A stretch of DNA of 64,000 bases from Hyaloscypha bicolor E (lineage: Eukaryota; Ascomycota; Leotiomycetes; Helotiales; Hyaloscyphaceae). The translations under genes were made by a program, and so were the position numbers. This document shows positions 21,312-30,867 of this stretch, piece by piece (within the stretch, counting starts at the first letter, position 1; every line of letters starts with the position of its first letter). The notes beneath the pieces were generated by a model that saw only the letters and a program-made list of their open reading frames with translations, was not told the DNA's origin and made no database searches. The stretch lies in assembly GCF_002865645.1 (NCBI RefSeq), contig NW_020194684.1, positions 2,123,241 through 2,187,240 on the forward strand, in the 5' to 3' direction.

Positions 21312-22074
21312 GGTTGGGTTCTTGAAGTTGGTGCTGGGTGCAAGATGGGTTCGAAAAAAAATGGAATTTAGAATCTAGCTGTGAAGTTTGCAAAGAGGAG
21401 ATTGCAGTTGTATTGTTATCCAAGGAATAGATCTGGAAATCTCCAAAGAACAGTTGGGCTACTTATACGTGGGGATAACATCAAGCCGCCCCGCCGGTCT
21501 GGCTTGACCAGGTGTCCAGTGTGCATGGTTCGGACATGACAAAGCTTGCGGAATCAAATACCGACAAGAAAGGTTTTAGAGATAGCTGAAGCCATGATTG
21601 TTGTGATTGTCACTCAACGCAGGGCTTGGCACGTGGTCCGCGGCTGGCGCCTGATTACTGAACGATTGTGGTGTCCTACGGGCGTACCGTAGACGGGTGG
21701 CTCGAACCGCACAGCACCGCCCGTAATTGGGAACTTGAATCCTCACGATACCATCGAATGACGGATCGTATAGCACTTGCTAGCGTAGTAATTGATAACG
21801 GGACTGCGGGGTCAGATTGGATTACTGAACACCTTCAAGGCAGACACTCTGAGGCGTAAGCTTAAGAGGCCGCAAACCCCTTCGGACTTAAACTTCTGAA
21901 CCAATATCAATTACAAAGCCATCGTGGTTCGTGCAAGCAAGTGCGGCCGATCTATGATACAACCTGGAATGCTTTCAAAGGAATTCAACGGTTTTGTGGT
22001 TTACTAAACCAAACAAATGATTCACGAATCGCGAGCAAAGGATTTGATGCCTTGACAATGAATATGGTTGAATC
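21312..22074. other. intergenic, no gene seen
   Basis: Carries the ADH promoter at its left end and the 3' side of the F-box-like gene at its right. Short ORFs here have no support. Confidence 0.4.
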
Positions 22075-23022
22075 TTACGACTCACCATCCGTGCTACCTT
22101 CTTCGTCGGTTTCATCATCCTCGTCATCGTCCTCCCATTCATCACTATATTCCTCGTCGCTGAATTCCTCATTTGACGCCAACTGTTTCAGGATTTTTAA
22201 CTTTTTGAGAGCATCACCCTCTTTCCCAGAGTCGCCGTCCCGCTCGGGGTTCCAGTTGCTACCATCGAGCTCCCGAAATTGATGTCTTATACGGGCTCTT
22301 CGAGCATTTCTCCGGCAGATATCCTCACCACTCCCAATCTCCCGAATAGCAGCTGAAATGATGCGCTCCGCGCCCATCTCTCCCCGAGCCATCTTCTTCT
22401 TGAGCTCCTCCAAATATGCCACCTTGGCATCGAGCCATTTATCGGTCAAACGCCTCGCCAGCGATTCTTCCCCATAGAATGCCGTAAACAAATCCCGCCA
22501 ATTGCAGCTCAATTCACACATGTTCTTGTCGAAGGAAAGGCTTGGAATTGGTCCATCAAGGACATCTCGCCGTATCTGAATTGAGTGTTTGGGATCCCCA
22601 ATGTCCATGTTCTCGATGTATGTCTGCATTCGCTCTTTGGTTGGTGCGATCAATTCTTCCAGCCCATCATTATCTTCAAGTCGAAACGTAGCAGTGTGCC
22701 CGTCCTCTGATAGCTCTACAAACTCAAAGTTGGCAGAGAGCGTGGGGTCCGGTAATGGTCGACCACTCCGACCCTCAGTAAAATTTCCTGGTGCAGTTGT
22801 AAGCATTAACAGCAGCAGCAGATGGGCTTTCTTACCTAGATCAAACTCAAACCTCGTCTTCGGCAGATGCCTATCGCGAAAGATCGACTCGGTTGCATCT
22901 TTGAAGGTTGTGCAGACATGTCGGCCAGTCGTCCACAAGTCTGCGATACTCTCATCATCATCCAGGTTCTGGAGGACTCTTATCCAAAGCTCGTTTGGTA
23001 GGGCGGTTTGATGTTCTGCCAT
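22075..23022 (-). CDS. F-box-like protein with acidic tail
   Basis: 315 aa without introns. I chose the ATG at 23022 because the F-box-like motif follows it directly (ALPNELWIRVLQNL, then VCTTFKDATESIFRDRHL); an upstream in-frame ATG at 23124 only adds a low-complexity leader. F-box proteins of this kind recruit substrates to SCF ubiquitin ligases, but here only the domain start is recognised. The middle (CNWRDLFTAFYGEE) and the Arg-rich helix (RRNARRARIRHQFREL) are shared with the decayed neighbour at 23290-24212. The last 40 residues are almost all Asp/Glu. The two genes are tandem duplicates with a 267-bp gap. Confidence 0.6.
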   Translation of the reverse strand: MAEHQTALPNELWIRVLQNLDDDESIADLWTTGRHVCTTFKDATESIFRDRHLPKTRFEFDLGKKAHLLLLLMLTTAPGNFTEGRSGRPLPDPTLSANFEFVELSEDGHTATFRLEDNDGLEELIAPTKERMQTYIENMDIGDPKHSIQIRRDVLDGPIPSLSFDKNMCELSCNWRDLFTAFYGEESLARRLTDKWLDAKVAYLEELKKKMARGEMGAERIISAAIREIGSGEDICRRNARRARIRHQFRELDGSNWNPERDGDSGKEGDALKKLKILKQLASNEEFSDEEYSDEWEDDDEDDETDEEGSTDGES

Positions 23023-23289
23023 GTTTTTTTTATCGAGGGCTGCAGTGCAAGTTATGAGTTTTGGTTGTCTGTCTTCGATTGTTGGAAAGATGTTGGTGGT
23101 GGGAAAAAAGACGCGTTCGAGCAAGTCGACGCGTCAGGGGTCGAGCGGGGCTTCATTTTTTCGCCCCCAATTTAAACAATCTCGCCATACTTTGGCTCTA
23201 ACGCTCCTTATACAGATCATGCAGATGGTCCCTGGAATTTTGATGTATTGTACATCATAACACAAGACCCAAGCACACGCAGAGTCTAG

Positions 23290-24212
23290 TCAAGGGCTAG
23301 TCAAGAGCCTCCTCGTCCTCCATTTCAATTTCCCCAACCTCCTCATCTTCGTCTTCCCATGCATCTTCTTATCGAAACCAGCGTGAAATTCCGTATCCTT
23401 CAGTGTCTTGAGAATTGACTTCTCGTCAGCTAACACTCCCTCATCCTCGAAATCAGGCTCCTCCCAGCCTTTCTCCTTATACTGTCGGCGAATGCGAGCC
23501 CTCTGAGCGGCCCTCTTCGCGTCCTCAAATCCATCGGCGAAAGAATGTATTGCCTTGTCCAAGACCGCGATCATGTTGATCTCTCCCCATGCCATTTGCT
23601 GTCGCATATCTGCAGCCCAAGCCTCCTCCTTGACCCACGTACTCAGGTGGCCATGGAACACTTTTTCCTCCCCAAAGAAGCATGTGTAAAGCGTCCGCCA
23701 ATCACAAGTCAGTTCCCAGTTTTCGTAATCGATGGACAGTCCTGGGATAGGAGTATCTTTGACTATATGGCGGATTTGGACAATATGGGATAAAGCAACC
23801 ATTGGAGGGCAGTCCACTGCACTCTGCAGACAGCAGCGCCGGAACTCGTGATATTGCTCCCGTCCCGGATCCACCTAGAGAGTAGTTCTAGCGAGGTTCG
23901 TGTCTTCAGCCAAACGATCGAAGTCAAATGCGACATCCAAAATAACTCTCTCATCGTCGTCGTTGTACATTTAACCTTGACAGCATCAATAAATGAGTAT
24001 CATGGGCCGAAGCCACCTTTACCCAACATGAATACGATCCAACTCTTTGAAATATGTCTCTCGCGGAATATGGATTCAACAGGGTCCCTGAACGTGGTAG
24101 AGACCTGTCGGCACAACATCCATGCGTCAGCAAGGTCGTTCCCCTTCTTCAGGTTTTCCAGGATCCGTATCTATATCTCATTTGGTAGCGAAAGGGTTCG
24201 CCGGGTAGCCAT
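23290..24212 (-). pseudogene. decayed tandem paralogue of the F-box-like gene
   Basis: It starts with ATG 24212 and an F-box-like LPNEI, then TAG at 24171-24173 where the intact copy has Trp (TGG to TAG). The frame continues with IRILENLKKGND and RQVSTTFRDPVESIF, is broken again near 24025 and near 23874, then reads open from 23874 to 23290. This last part matches the paralogue: CDWRTLYTCFFGEEKVF, AQRARIRRQYKEKG. Identity to the neighbour looks like roughly one third, so the duplication is old. The acidic tail is missing. An annotator might call the 194-codon 3' piece a gene; it lacks the F-box. Confidence 0.65.
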
Positions 24213-25868
24213 ACTATTCGATTGGCCCCATGAATTGGTGTTGCAAAGTTTGCGAGGAGGGTTGAAGAAGAGGAGTAGACTGTGGGGTGTGGAGAAAAGA
24301 GGGCGCATGCGCCTCAATACGTACCTCACGTGGTCCGATCCACTTTTCGACCTCAACCAAGAACCTCACCTCTTTTGGAGCACTCGAAAAGGCACATATC
24401 CTGTCTTCTGTTTCTTGGATAGAACAGATCAGCTTCCGCCCGATAGATATCGTGTTGTCGGATCAAAAGAACCCGTCACTACGCCCGAGCATCCACCAAT
24501 TCCGCGAGATCGTTCCTCGAGTCCTCGACGAGAACTTTGCTGCTATGAGCTTGCAGCAGGGGAGGCAGAGCAGACAACTGTGACCCGTGCTTTTCAAACC
24601 AAGGACTATCGATACTCCGAACAATACACCATCGCTCAGTATTCGAACCGAGGTCACTGCCTTGGTCAGACTCTCGCAGACATCCCATTGCTGCGATTGG
24701 AGAGGACCACCAACGGCGAATCATACGATCTTGGTGTCGATGGGATGAAAGTGAAGACTCGCATATCACGGCCGAGCCCCTCAATAATGTCAACGTTCCA
24801 TCCACATCGATCCTAGCTTCCGGCGGATATGATCATGAAACACTTCCTCATCACCAGCTGCCCAACGCGGTATGCAGTCATGTTGGGGGCTTCCGTGTGT
24901 CGATCTTCTGAGCAACTAATTAATTGCAATGACGATCCGTCCTACCTGGCTTCCGGACTCTTTCGGCTGCTTTCTCGGTGCCAGAGAGAAGACGATCATC
25001 GAGACCGGCCCGAAATCCCCCAGCTTGAGCTCGTCTCTGCCGCTCTCCAGCAAGGCGCCGCTCCCAATATCCGTGCATCTCCTAGAAAAATATATGCAGA
25101 TGAGAGTGGTACTGCTCGCCGGAACGCAGGAGCTAGACGTGTCTTCGATACTGTCATTGTTGGCAACTGTCATCGGCGCGGCGAGGAGACCGGTGGCTTG
25201 GCCTTGGATGCTTGACTTGTCCCGATCACCCTGGACCAGAAGATGAAATTCATGAAGTTTATATCCCGGCCGGGAAACAACTTGACCATATTCCATATCA
25301 GGGAAGAGGAGATTTCTATCTGGAGCAGGCCCTTCCAGCTGCCGCCGAGTAGCGTCGGTGGCTGTGATATTGTTCACCATTCCCTGATAGTTTGGCCAGA
25401 CCCTATTCGGCAACTTGCCTTGCGTTCATCAAAAAGGTTCTGTACAAAGTCACATGCCACGAAGTACGCTACTCTTTTTTGATTACATGATTACATGGTC
25501 ATGTACAAAGCGTATGATTAGCGCCCCCCAGTCTTCTCTGCCTCCAGACGCAGCGTGTACTTGTGGCGCGAGTTGAAATGCAGCTTGCCAACTGAAGCAG
25601 TGCGGTAACGCTGTGGTTACTAGAGTTACTCGATTTATTTGAAAGGATCGTCGTCCCGGGAGCAGGAGAGACGTTTGTCGATGTCTCTCTCGAATAGTCT
25701 GGTTAAATCCTTGCCTCTGCGCATTTCTACTCCAGACGGGAAGTTGTAAACGATATTTGTAATGAGGCATTTGGACTGCTAATTCTGAACGCCGGACCAA
25801 AGTTCTCCACTAACTCCGATGACGTGCTCAATACCTCCGTCGACAAGCCTCTTGTGAGACTGAGTTGC
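24213..25868. other. intergenic with unexplained open frames
   Basis: A minus-strand frame at 24916-25413 (165 codons, no ATG at its start, first Met about residue 12) has protein-like composition (SSSCVPASSTTLICIYFSRR) and might be a regulator fragment; a 108-codon frame at 24479-24805 lies downstream of it in another register. I recognise no domain. At 25636-25760 on the minus strand a frame reading MRRGKDLTRLFERDIDKRL ends DDDPFK-stop and may be a 3' exon of the bZIP gene. Confidence 0.3.
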
Positions 25869-26295
25869 TCACATTTCGCAACGAGCGCAATGTCTGAGGG
25901 TAGCGTTCTCGACCTTGAGCTGTTCCACCTGATGTCTTAATGTCGCGACCATTGAATGCAGTTCTCCCAGATGAATCCTGAGTTCGTTTGCTGTCCTCTC
26001 AGCCTCCAATGCCCTCGTTTCAAATTTGTGGCGTTCTTCAACCCGTCTTTGGCGGTATATTCGTTGGGAATTTCTGTTCTGTATGCGGCGGCGCTGTAAT
26101 CATGTTAGCCGAATAGCTTGAATGGTCTAGAATACTACCAACCTGTATGCGATTCATAGTAATGTCTCGGCTAGATTGCACAGGAAATCGTGGCCGGCCC
26201 ATGTTTCTTGACCTTCCACTATCATCTGCCTCCACGTCGTTATTGTTTCCTGGGGTTGCATATCCTTGACTATGAGAAGCTATGAATCGATTCAT
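25869..26295 (-). CDS. bZIP transcription factor (short)
   Basis: Two exons, 26295-26143 and 26093-25869 (125 aa as drawn), with one 49-nt intron. The basic region follows the intron directly: RRRIQNRNSQRIYRQRR, which has the N-x7-R spacing of bZIP proteins, here with N-R-N-S-Q-R-I-Y-R. After it comes a leucine-zipper-like helix (LEAERTANELRIHL, then LRHQVEQLKVENATLR). The N-terminal exon is polar and unstructured. The drawn stop, TGA 25869-25871, overlaps a GTGAGC donor, and a good C-terminal frame exists at about 25636-25760, so the real protein may be longer. The gene diverges from the transcription factor gene at 26776. Confidence 0.75.
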
Positions 26296-26775
26296 TCATC
26301 CGACCATACTTCCTTATCAAATTGTCATTCGGGAGCCCAAATAAGTGGGTAGTCATGGTTTCTTGCATGAGGGGTGCGTTCCTGTCGTTACATAAGCCCA
26401 ACACGCTTCGTGGTTGGTAGTCGGAAAGCGAAATCGAGGATTACTATTCATCGCCAAGTTAGGAAATCGACTGGGGTGCACTCACCCAAAGTATCAATTC
26501 TCAGCCATCCCTCACAAAACGATCCTTGGCCCTGCGTTGTCAGCCAATACGGGTATGTCAGCGCCCCTTAACAGGATGACGCTTTCTGATAGGCTGATCG
26601 TAAGAGAGCTGCCTCAATTGGGCCACTACTGCTGCTTTTTTTTTTGTCAGCGGGGTGATTGACCGAGATACTCCCACTGCCATACTCCAAAGACGACAAC
26701 ACTCCCGACAGCCAGTCTGGCTATCCGCAATCAGCTTTCCGGTCTTCAAATGAAGTACTTCGTACCACACGTCGA
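26296..26775. promoter_or_regulatory. divergent intergenic region between two regulator genes
   Basis: 480 bp separate the bZIP start from the first exon of the next transcription factor. It contains a run of 12 T at 26636-26647 and a TGATTGACCGA stretch; no gene is seen. Shared control of the two regulators is possible. Confidence 0.4.
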
Positions 26776-28952
26776 ATGCCGTTATCCTCGAATAAACTGA
26801 GAGCCAACTGCGGCTTCTGCAACAACATGTCCGGAATAGGGCCGCCAGATGACTCTGCGGATCCGAAAAAACCGGAAGCACGACGAAGCTTCAAGATGTT
26901 TGAGCCCGCTAGTGGCAGTACGTCTCTGTTACCCCCTGAGCTGTTCTCGGCTAACACTCAGTCATAGAATTTACTGAGTAAGTACACTTGAGCAGGTTGC
27001 TACCGTGCATTTCTCATGGCTTTTGCACATGCGTAGGCCTGGGCCGCCCAAAGCTCTGAAAGGCCCTGCGGACTTCGAATTCATACACACTGCCCGGCCT
27101 GAGGAGTTGGCCTCGACGAGCGTCCGAAAGGCTGTTCGGACTCACGCGATGCGTCAGTTTCACAAGAACAGTCGAGAGCGGGCGGCCGGGACAGATAGAC
27201 ATAAAAATCAATCTGATAACACCATTCTGCCCGGAGCTCCTACCAATGAATGTAACGAGGTTTCTATTACGCCTACACCACCGTCGTGTATAGGGGTCAC
27301 TATTACACAGATCGAGCCTTTCCGATTCCCGATTCGAGTCCCCCACGAAGACCCCCCTCGCATCGAAGGAAACCCCGCACCGGCAGATACAAGAATTGGC
27401 GGGAAGGGGGTGACATTTCTCAGCGCTGCAAGCCACAACGAAGATACGTGTGCTCGCAGCCGACTGGCCCCGCGACTACCTCCAAGTTTGGTTCGACCGG
27501 GACCAACGCCCCCTCTCCCAGGTGCATCACAAATGGAAGCCTCCTCGCTAAAACTCCTACGATTCTGTAAGTATTTTCCCTGAGCGAAAGACCAGCTTCA
27601 GCGTCCGCTGGTTCCGATAACTATGCTTACTTCCCAAAGTCCTCGAGGTCGTGGCCAGAGACTCGATTCCTATGAGTCCTCACGCGGAACACGAATATTT
27701 TAAAGAGGTTACTACCGGAAGACCCGCTTTTCGCCATGGAACTCTACTATTAGCTTCTGCGTATCAGGCTCTGTTGAGGGGTGTCCCTGTGCCCTCGAAA
27801 TGTCATTACCACAGTATACTGACGATCCGCTACGTCAACTCCAGCCTTGAAAGCCTTGAAGGACAGATCGCGGATGGAACTTTGGCCGCCATTGCTTATT
27901 TGGCTGCCTTTGAGGTAACATTTCCTGTCATAAAAGTACTGTTTCCGTCCCCTTCGATTGGTTGACCCTCGATAGAATGCCATCAATCCTGCCACGAATA
28001 CCTCTGTGCATATCTCTGGAATGGAGGCATTGATAAAACTCCGCAGCGCTCATCAATGCGCCTCTGCTGAGTACCTTCCCAAGCTGGTAGAGTGGTAGTT
28101 CCAAACCTTCTGTCGATTTTAGGGCTTACAAATCTCCACCCCCGCCTGTCGTGGTGATGAATATACCAACTGGCTTTTCTCTGCAGGGCCGATCTCGTCG
28201 ATGCCACGTCCAATCTCACCAAACCACGCTTTTCCCCACATCAACCGCGAACGAAAAATTTTAACATCGCCGATGAAGAAGAGTTTCAAGCCAGGCTTGG
28301 CGCACAATGGGACCTTGACTTTCCTCCAGATCCAGTGATAATGCTGGACGGAATGGATATTACTACAGCGAAACTGTTCCACCGAGTTCGTCAACTGTCA
28401 GCCCTTGCGACTAGCATCGCTGGGTCCAAGGTTGATCAAGAAGTCCAAATACGGTACACTCGAGCTATCCAGCTCCTTGAGCGCCAAGTTAACGCCTCGA
28501 TTTGGTCCCTGAACTTGAATAACATCCGCCAACACGGTTCTGCAACTCAGCCCAAGCAACCAATAGCGGTCAGAACATGCACCCGGACTTGGCATTGTAC
28601 GACTCTAATATTCATATACATGGTGCTCCGGAAGACCCCTCCAAGTTCACAGACCGTGGAGAAGTTAGTAAGGAGGGCCAAATTCTCCTTGCAGATCCTG
28701 ACACCCGATGAACTATGGGTTCACTTCCCGCCCCTGTTTTTGCTTTGGGTTCTCGTAATGGCAGGTATAGCTTCTTCGAGACATACAGACCGACTGTGGT
28801 TGCTGCAAACCCTCAAGCGGCTCCGGCATAAGCTAGCTTTGGACTCCTGGGAGGCTGCAAAGGCCATTCTGATCCAATTCGCTTGGGTTGACCATCTTTG
28901 TGCGAGACCAGCTATTCTCGTTTGGAAAGAATTGGATACCGTTGAGCTGTAG
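26776..28952 (+). CDS. fungal-specific transcription factor (DUF3468 type), no zinc cluster
   Basis: Six exons: 26776-26917, 26962-26977, 27037-27566, 27640-27914, 27976-28094 and 28187-28952 (615 aa); all phases close. Exon 2 is only 16 nt. The N-terminal part has the family's typical segment (FEFIHTARPEEL, then VRTHAMRQFHKNSRER). A Pro-rich linker follows. The C-terminal half is the helical regulatory domain (VVARDSIPMSPHAEHEYFKE, SLEGQIADGTLAAIAYLAAF, ISGMEALIKLR, LWLLQTLKRLRHKL). Relatives are nuclear regulators that often have an N-terminal Zn2Cys6 cluster; none is seen here. The start is uncertain: ATG 26776 or 26827. Intron 5 is long (92 nt). Confidence 0.75.
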
Positions 28953-29435
28953 GCTTGGAGCCCAAGCGGCGCTTCCCCCCTTTTCTCGTTCGCGTGCCAA
29001 GTGACCGATAGGTGCTGAGTTTGTGTCGAAAGTTTCAAGTAGAGGGCCTTTGATGTCTTTATATCAAGTACACAATTATTCCACCAACAGTTTCCATAGA
29101 ATCAGCTTCCACTAGGGACCTCGTTTACGCCCCTGTTTCTCATTCACCAGGTTGGCTAGGATTGACTGCTTCCCGGCATATACCTCAGTCCCCGATGTAT
29201 CCCGATTCGCTCAACTGCAACCTGATTTATCTCCAAGATACCCAAAATTGTTATCCAGACACTTTTTGATATCTATTCCCCGCATACACCCTACGATACC
29301 AACTACCGATATTAATTACCCCAGGTCATACCCGTGCTCCCTTATGCGAGGGCGTGCAGGCCCCACAATGATTATCCGAAAGAGAAGTTAGCTTGAATGT
29401 TAACAACATGATAGAAGAAGAAATCTGAGAGGAAG
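28953..29435. other. intergenic, no gene seen
   Basis: Holds only short ORFs. The right end is the former promoter of the GH28 relic. Confidence 0.4.
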
Positions 29436-30535
29436 GTGTTTTTGAGGAACTTTCTGCGCTTGGCTGTGCTGTTCTCATTAGCTGCAGTCAGTGATGCAGC
29501 ACTCAACAAAACCGGCTCAGCATGTGTTGCTACACCTCTAGGTGGGACTAGCGACGACACCCCTCAGATTATGGACGCGTTCAAGCAGTGTGGAAAGGGT
29601 GGCAGTGTCGCAATCTCAGAAGGCACATACAATATTGGGCAGGTCATGAACAAGTTGGATTTCCAGAATTGTGATAATCACATCAACGGCAAACTGGTCT
29701 GGAGCGCGGATTATTGGCTTTCCCACAGCATATCGGTCATATATGTAGGTCGTTCTACTGCACGGCGGATCGGAGGCAAAAATGTGGCCATTAGGGGGCA
29801 CGGGAAGGCACTCTTAGATGGCAATGGTCAGAAGTGGAGCGACGAAAATAAGAATGCTGGCAATCAGAACGGCCGTCCAATTTACCTGAATCTCCGGCAA
29901 GCGACGAACTTCCTCGTTGATGGTATCACATGGAAACAAACTTAATTTTTGTAAGCATGGCTTACTATTCGCTCTCAAATAGAATATCATAAAACTTACA
30001 CCAAGAATAGGCACACTTTCGTTGCGCATTCCCAGAATGTCGCCATGGCAAACCTCGATATGAATACCGCGTCGAGCTCGCAGTATAAAACGGTGAATAC
30101 GGATGGCACAGATACCTGGAATTCTAAGGACATTGTGATTTAGAATTGGGCCTTGACTTGTGGAGATGTATGCAGTCCCACCCTGCAAGAAACTCATTCG
30201 CGGAGATGGGTTTGCTAACGCGACTAGGAATCTAGGACTGCATTTCAGTCAAAGGAAACAGTACGAATGTTTATGTCTCCAACATTACGTGTTACTCATC
30301 GGGAGGAATGTGCATTGGCAGTATGGGGCAGGACGCTTCCAAGCCAGATTACATCGACAACAGCAGCAACGTAGCATGGATCAAGACCTATCCCGGCAAC
30401 GGCCACGTCAAGAATGTGATGTTCCGGAATATCGAGTTTACTAATGTCAACCAGCCGATCTACATCACAACTTGTATCTACAACCAGACAAATTGCTATT
30501 CAACTCGAAACTTTTGCCTCTTTGAGCAACACTAA
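29436..30535 (+). pseudogene. GH28 exopolygalacturonase-like gene, inactivated
   Basis: Three exons are visible: 29436-29950, 30011-30167 and 30236-30535. The first codon is GTG where ATG is expected, followed by a signal peptide (FLRNFLRLAVLFSLAAVSDA). A parallel beta-helix protein follows, with the GH28 motifs NTDGTDTWNS and, formed across intron 2, CGDDCISVKGN, so the three catalytic Asp are kept. The usual GHG motif reads SGGMCIGSMG and the RIK motif reads WIKTYPG; the His and Arg are absent, although some exo-acting subfamilies also differ here. Two in-frame stops, TAA 29943-29945 and TAG 30141-30143, both fit Gln codons changed at CpA. The reading also ends early (about 320 aa; the family has about 430). 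Intact relatives release galacturonic acid from pectin outside the cell. Confidence 0.82.
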
Positions 30536-30867
30536 TTCAAGTCCTGAATTTTAGAGAGTACCATAGGGTTGAAATATACTGGCACGTGTCCAACGAACTT
30601 CCCTCAGCAACTGGTATCGCACAATATATTTCTTTCATGGGCGTCTGGGGAGGCCCCACCTCCGACCGTTCCCCTGGCACGCATCTGCTAACTTCTGGAC
30701 TTTAGACAGGCAACCAATAATAAGTCCAATGATAAGTTGAGGGTGTTTACATGGCAGGAAGTGATAAGAGTGTACACTGGACATAGAAACCACTGTTTAT
30801 CGATACTAAAATTTGAACTTCCGCATGTTTCAAAGACTGGACGACGAACTCAATCCTCGGAATCTAG
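30536..30867. other. remnant of the GH28 3' end, no gene
   Basis: No open frame continues the GH28 reading. The stretch ends at the tail of the minus-strand regulator. Confidence 0.35.

Noticed and set aside
23848..24816. 322-codon plus-strand ORF
   Set aside because: It lies antisense to the decayed F-box paralogue, which explains the coding-like sequence; the translation has no family signal.
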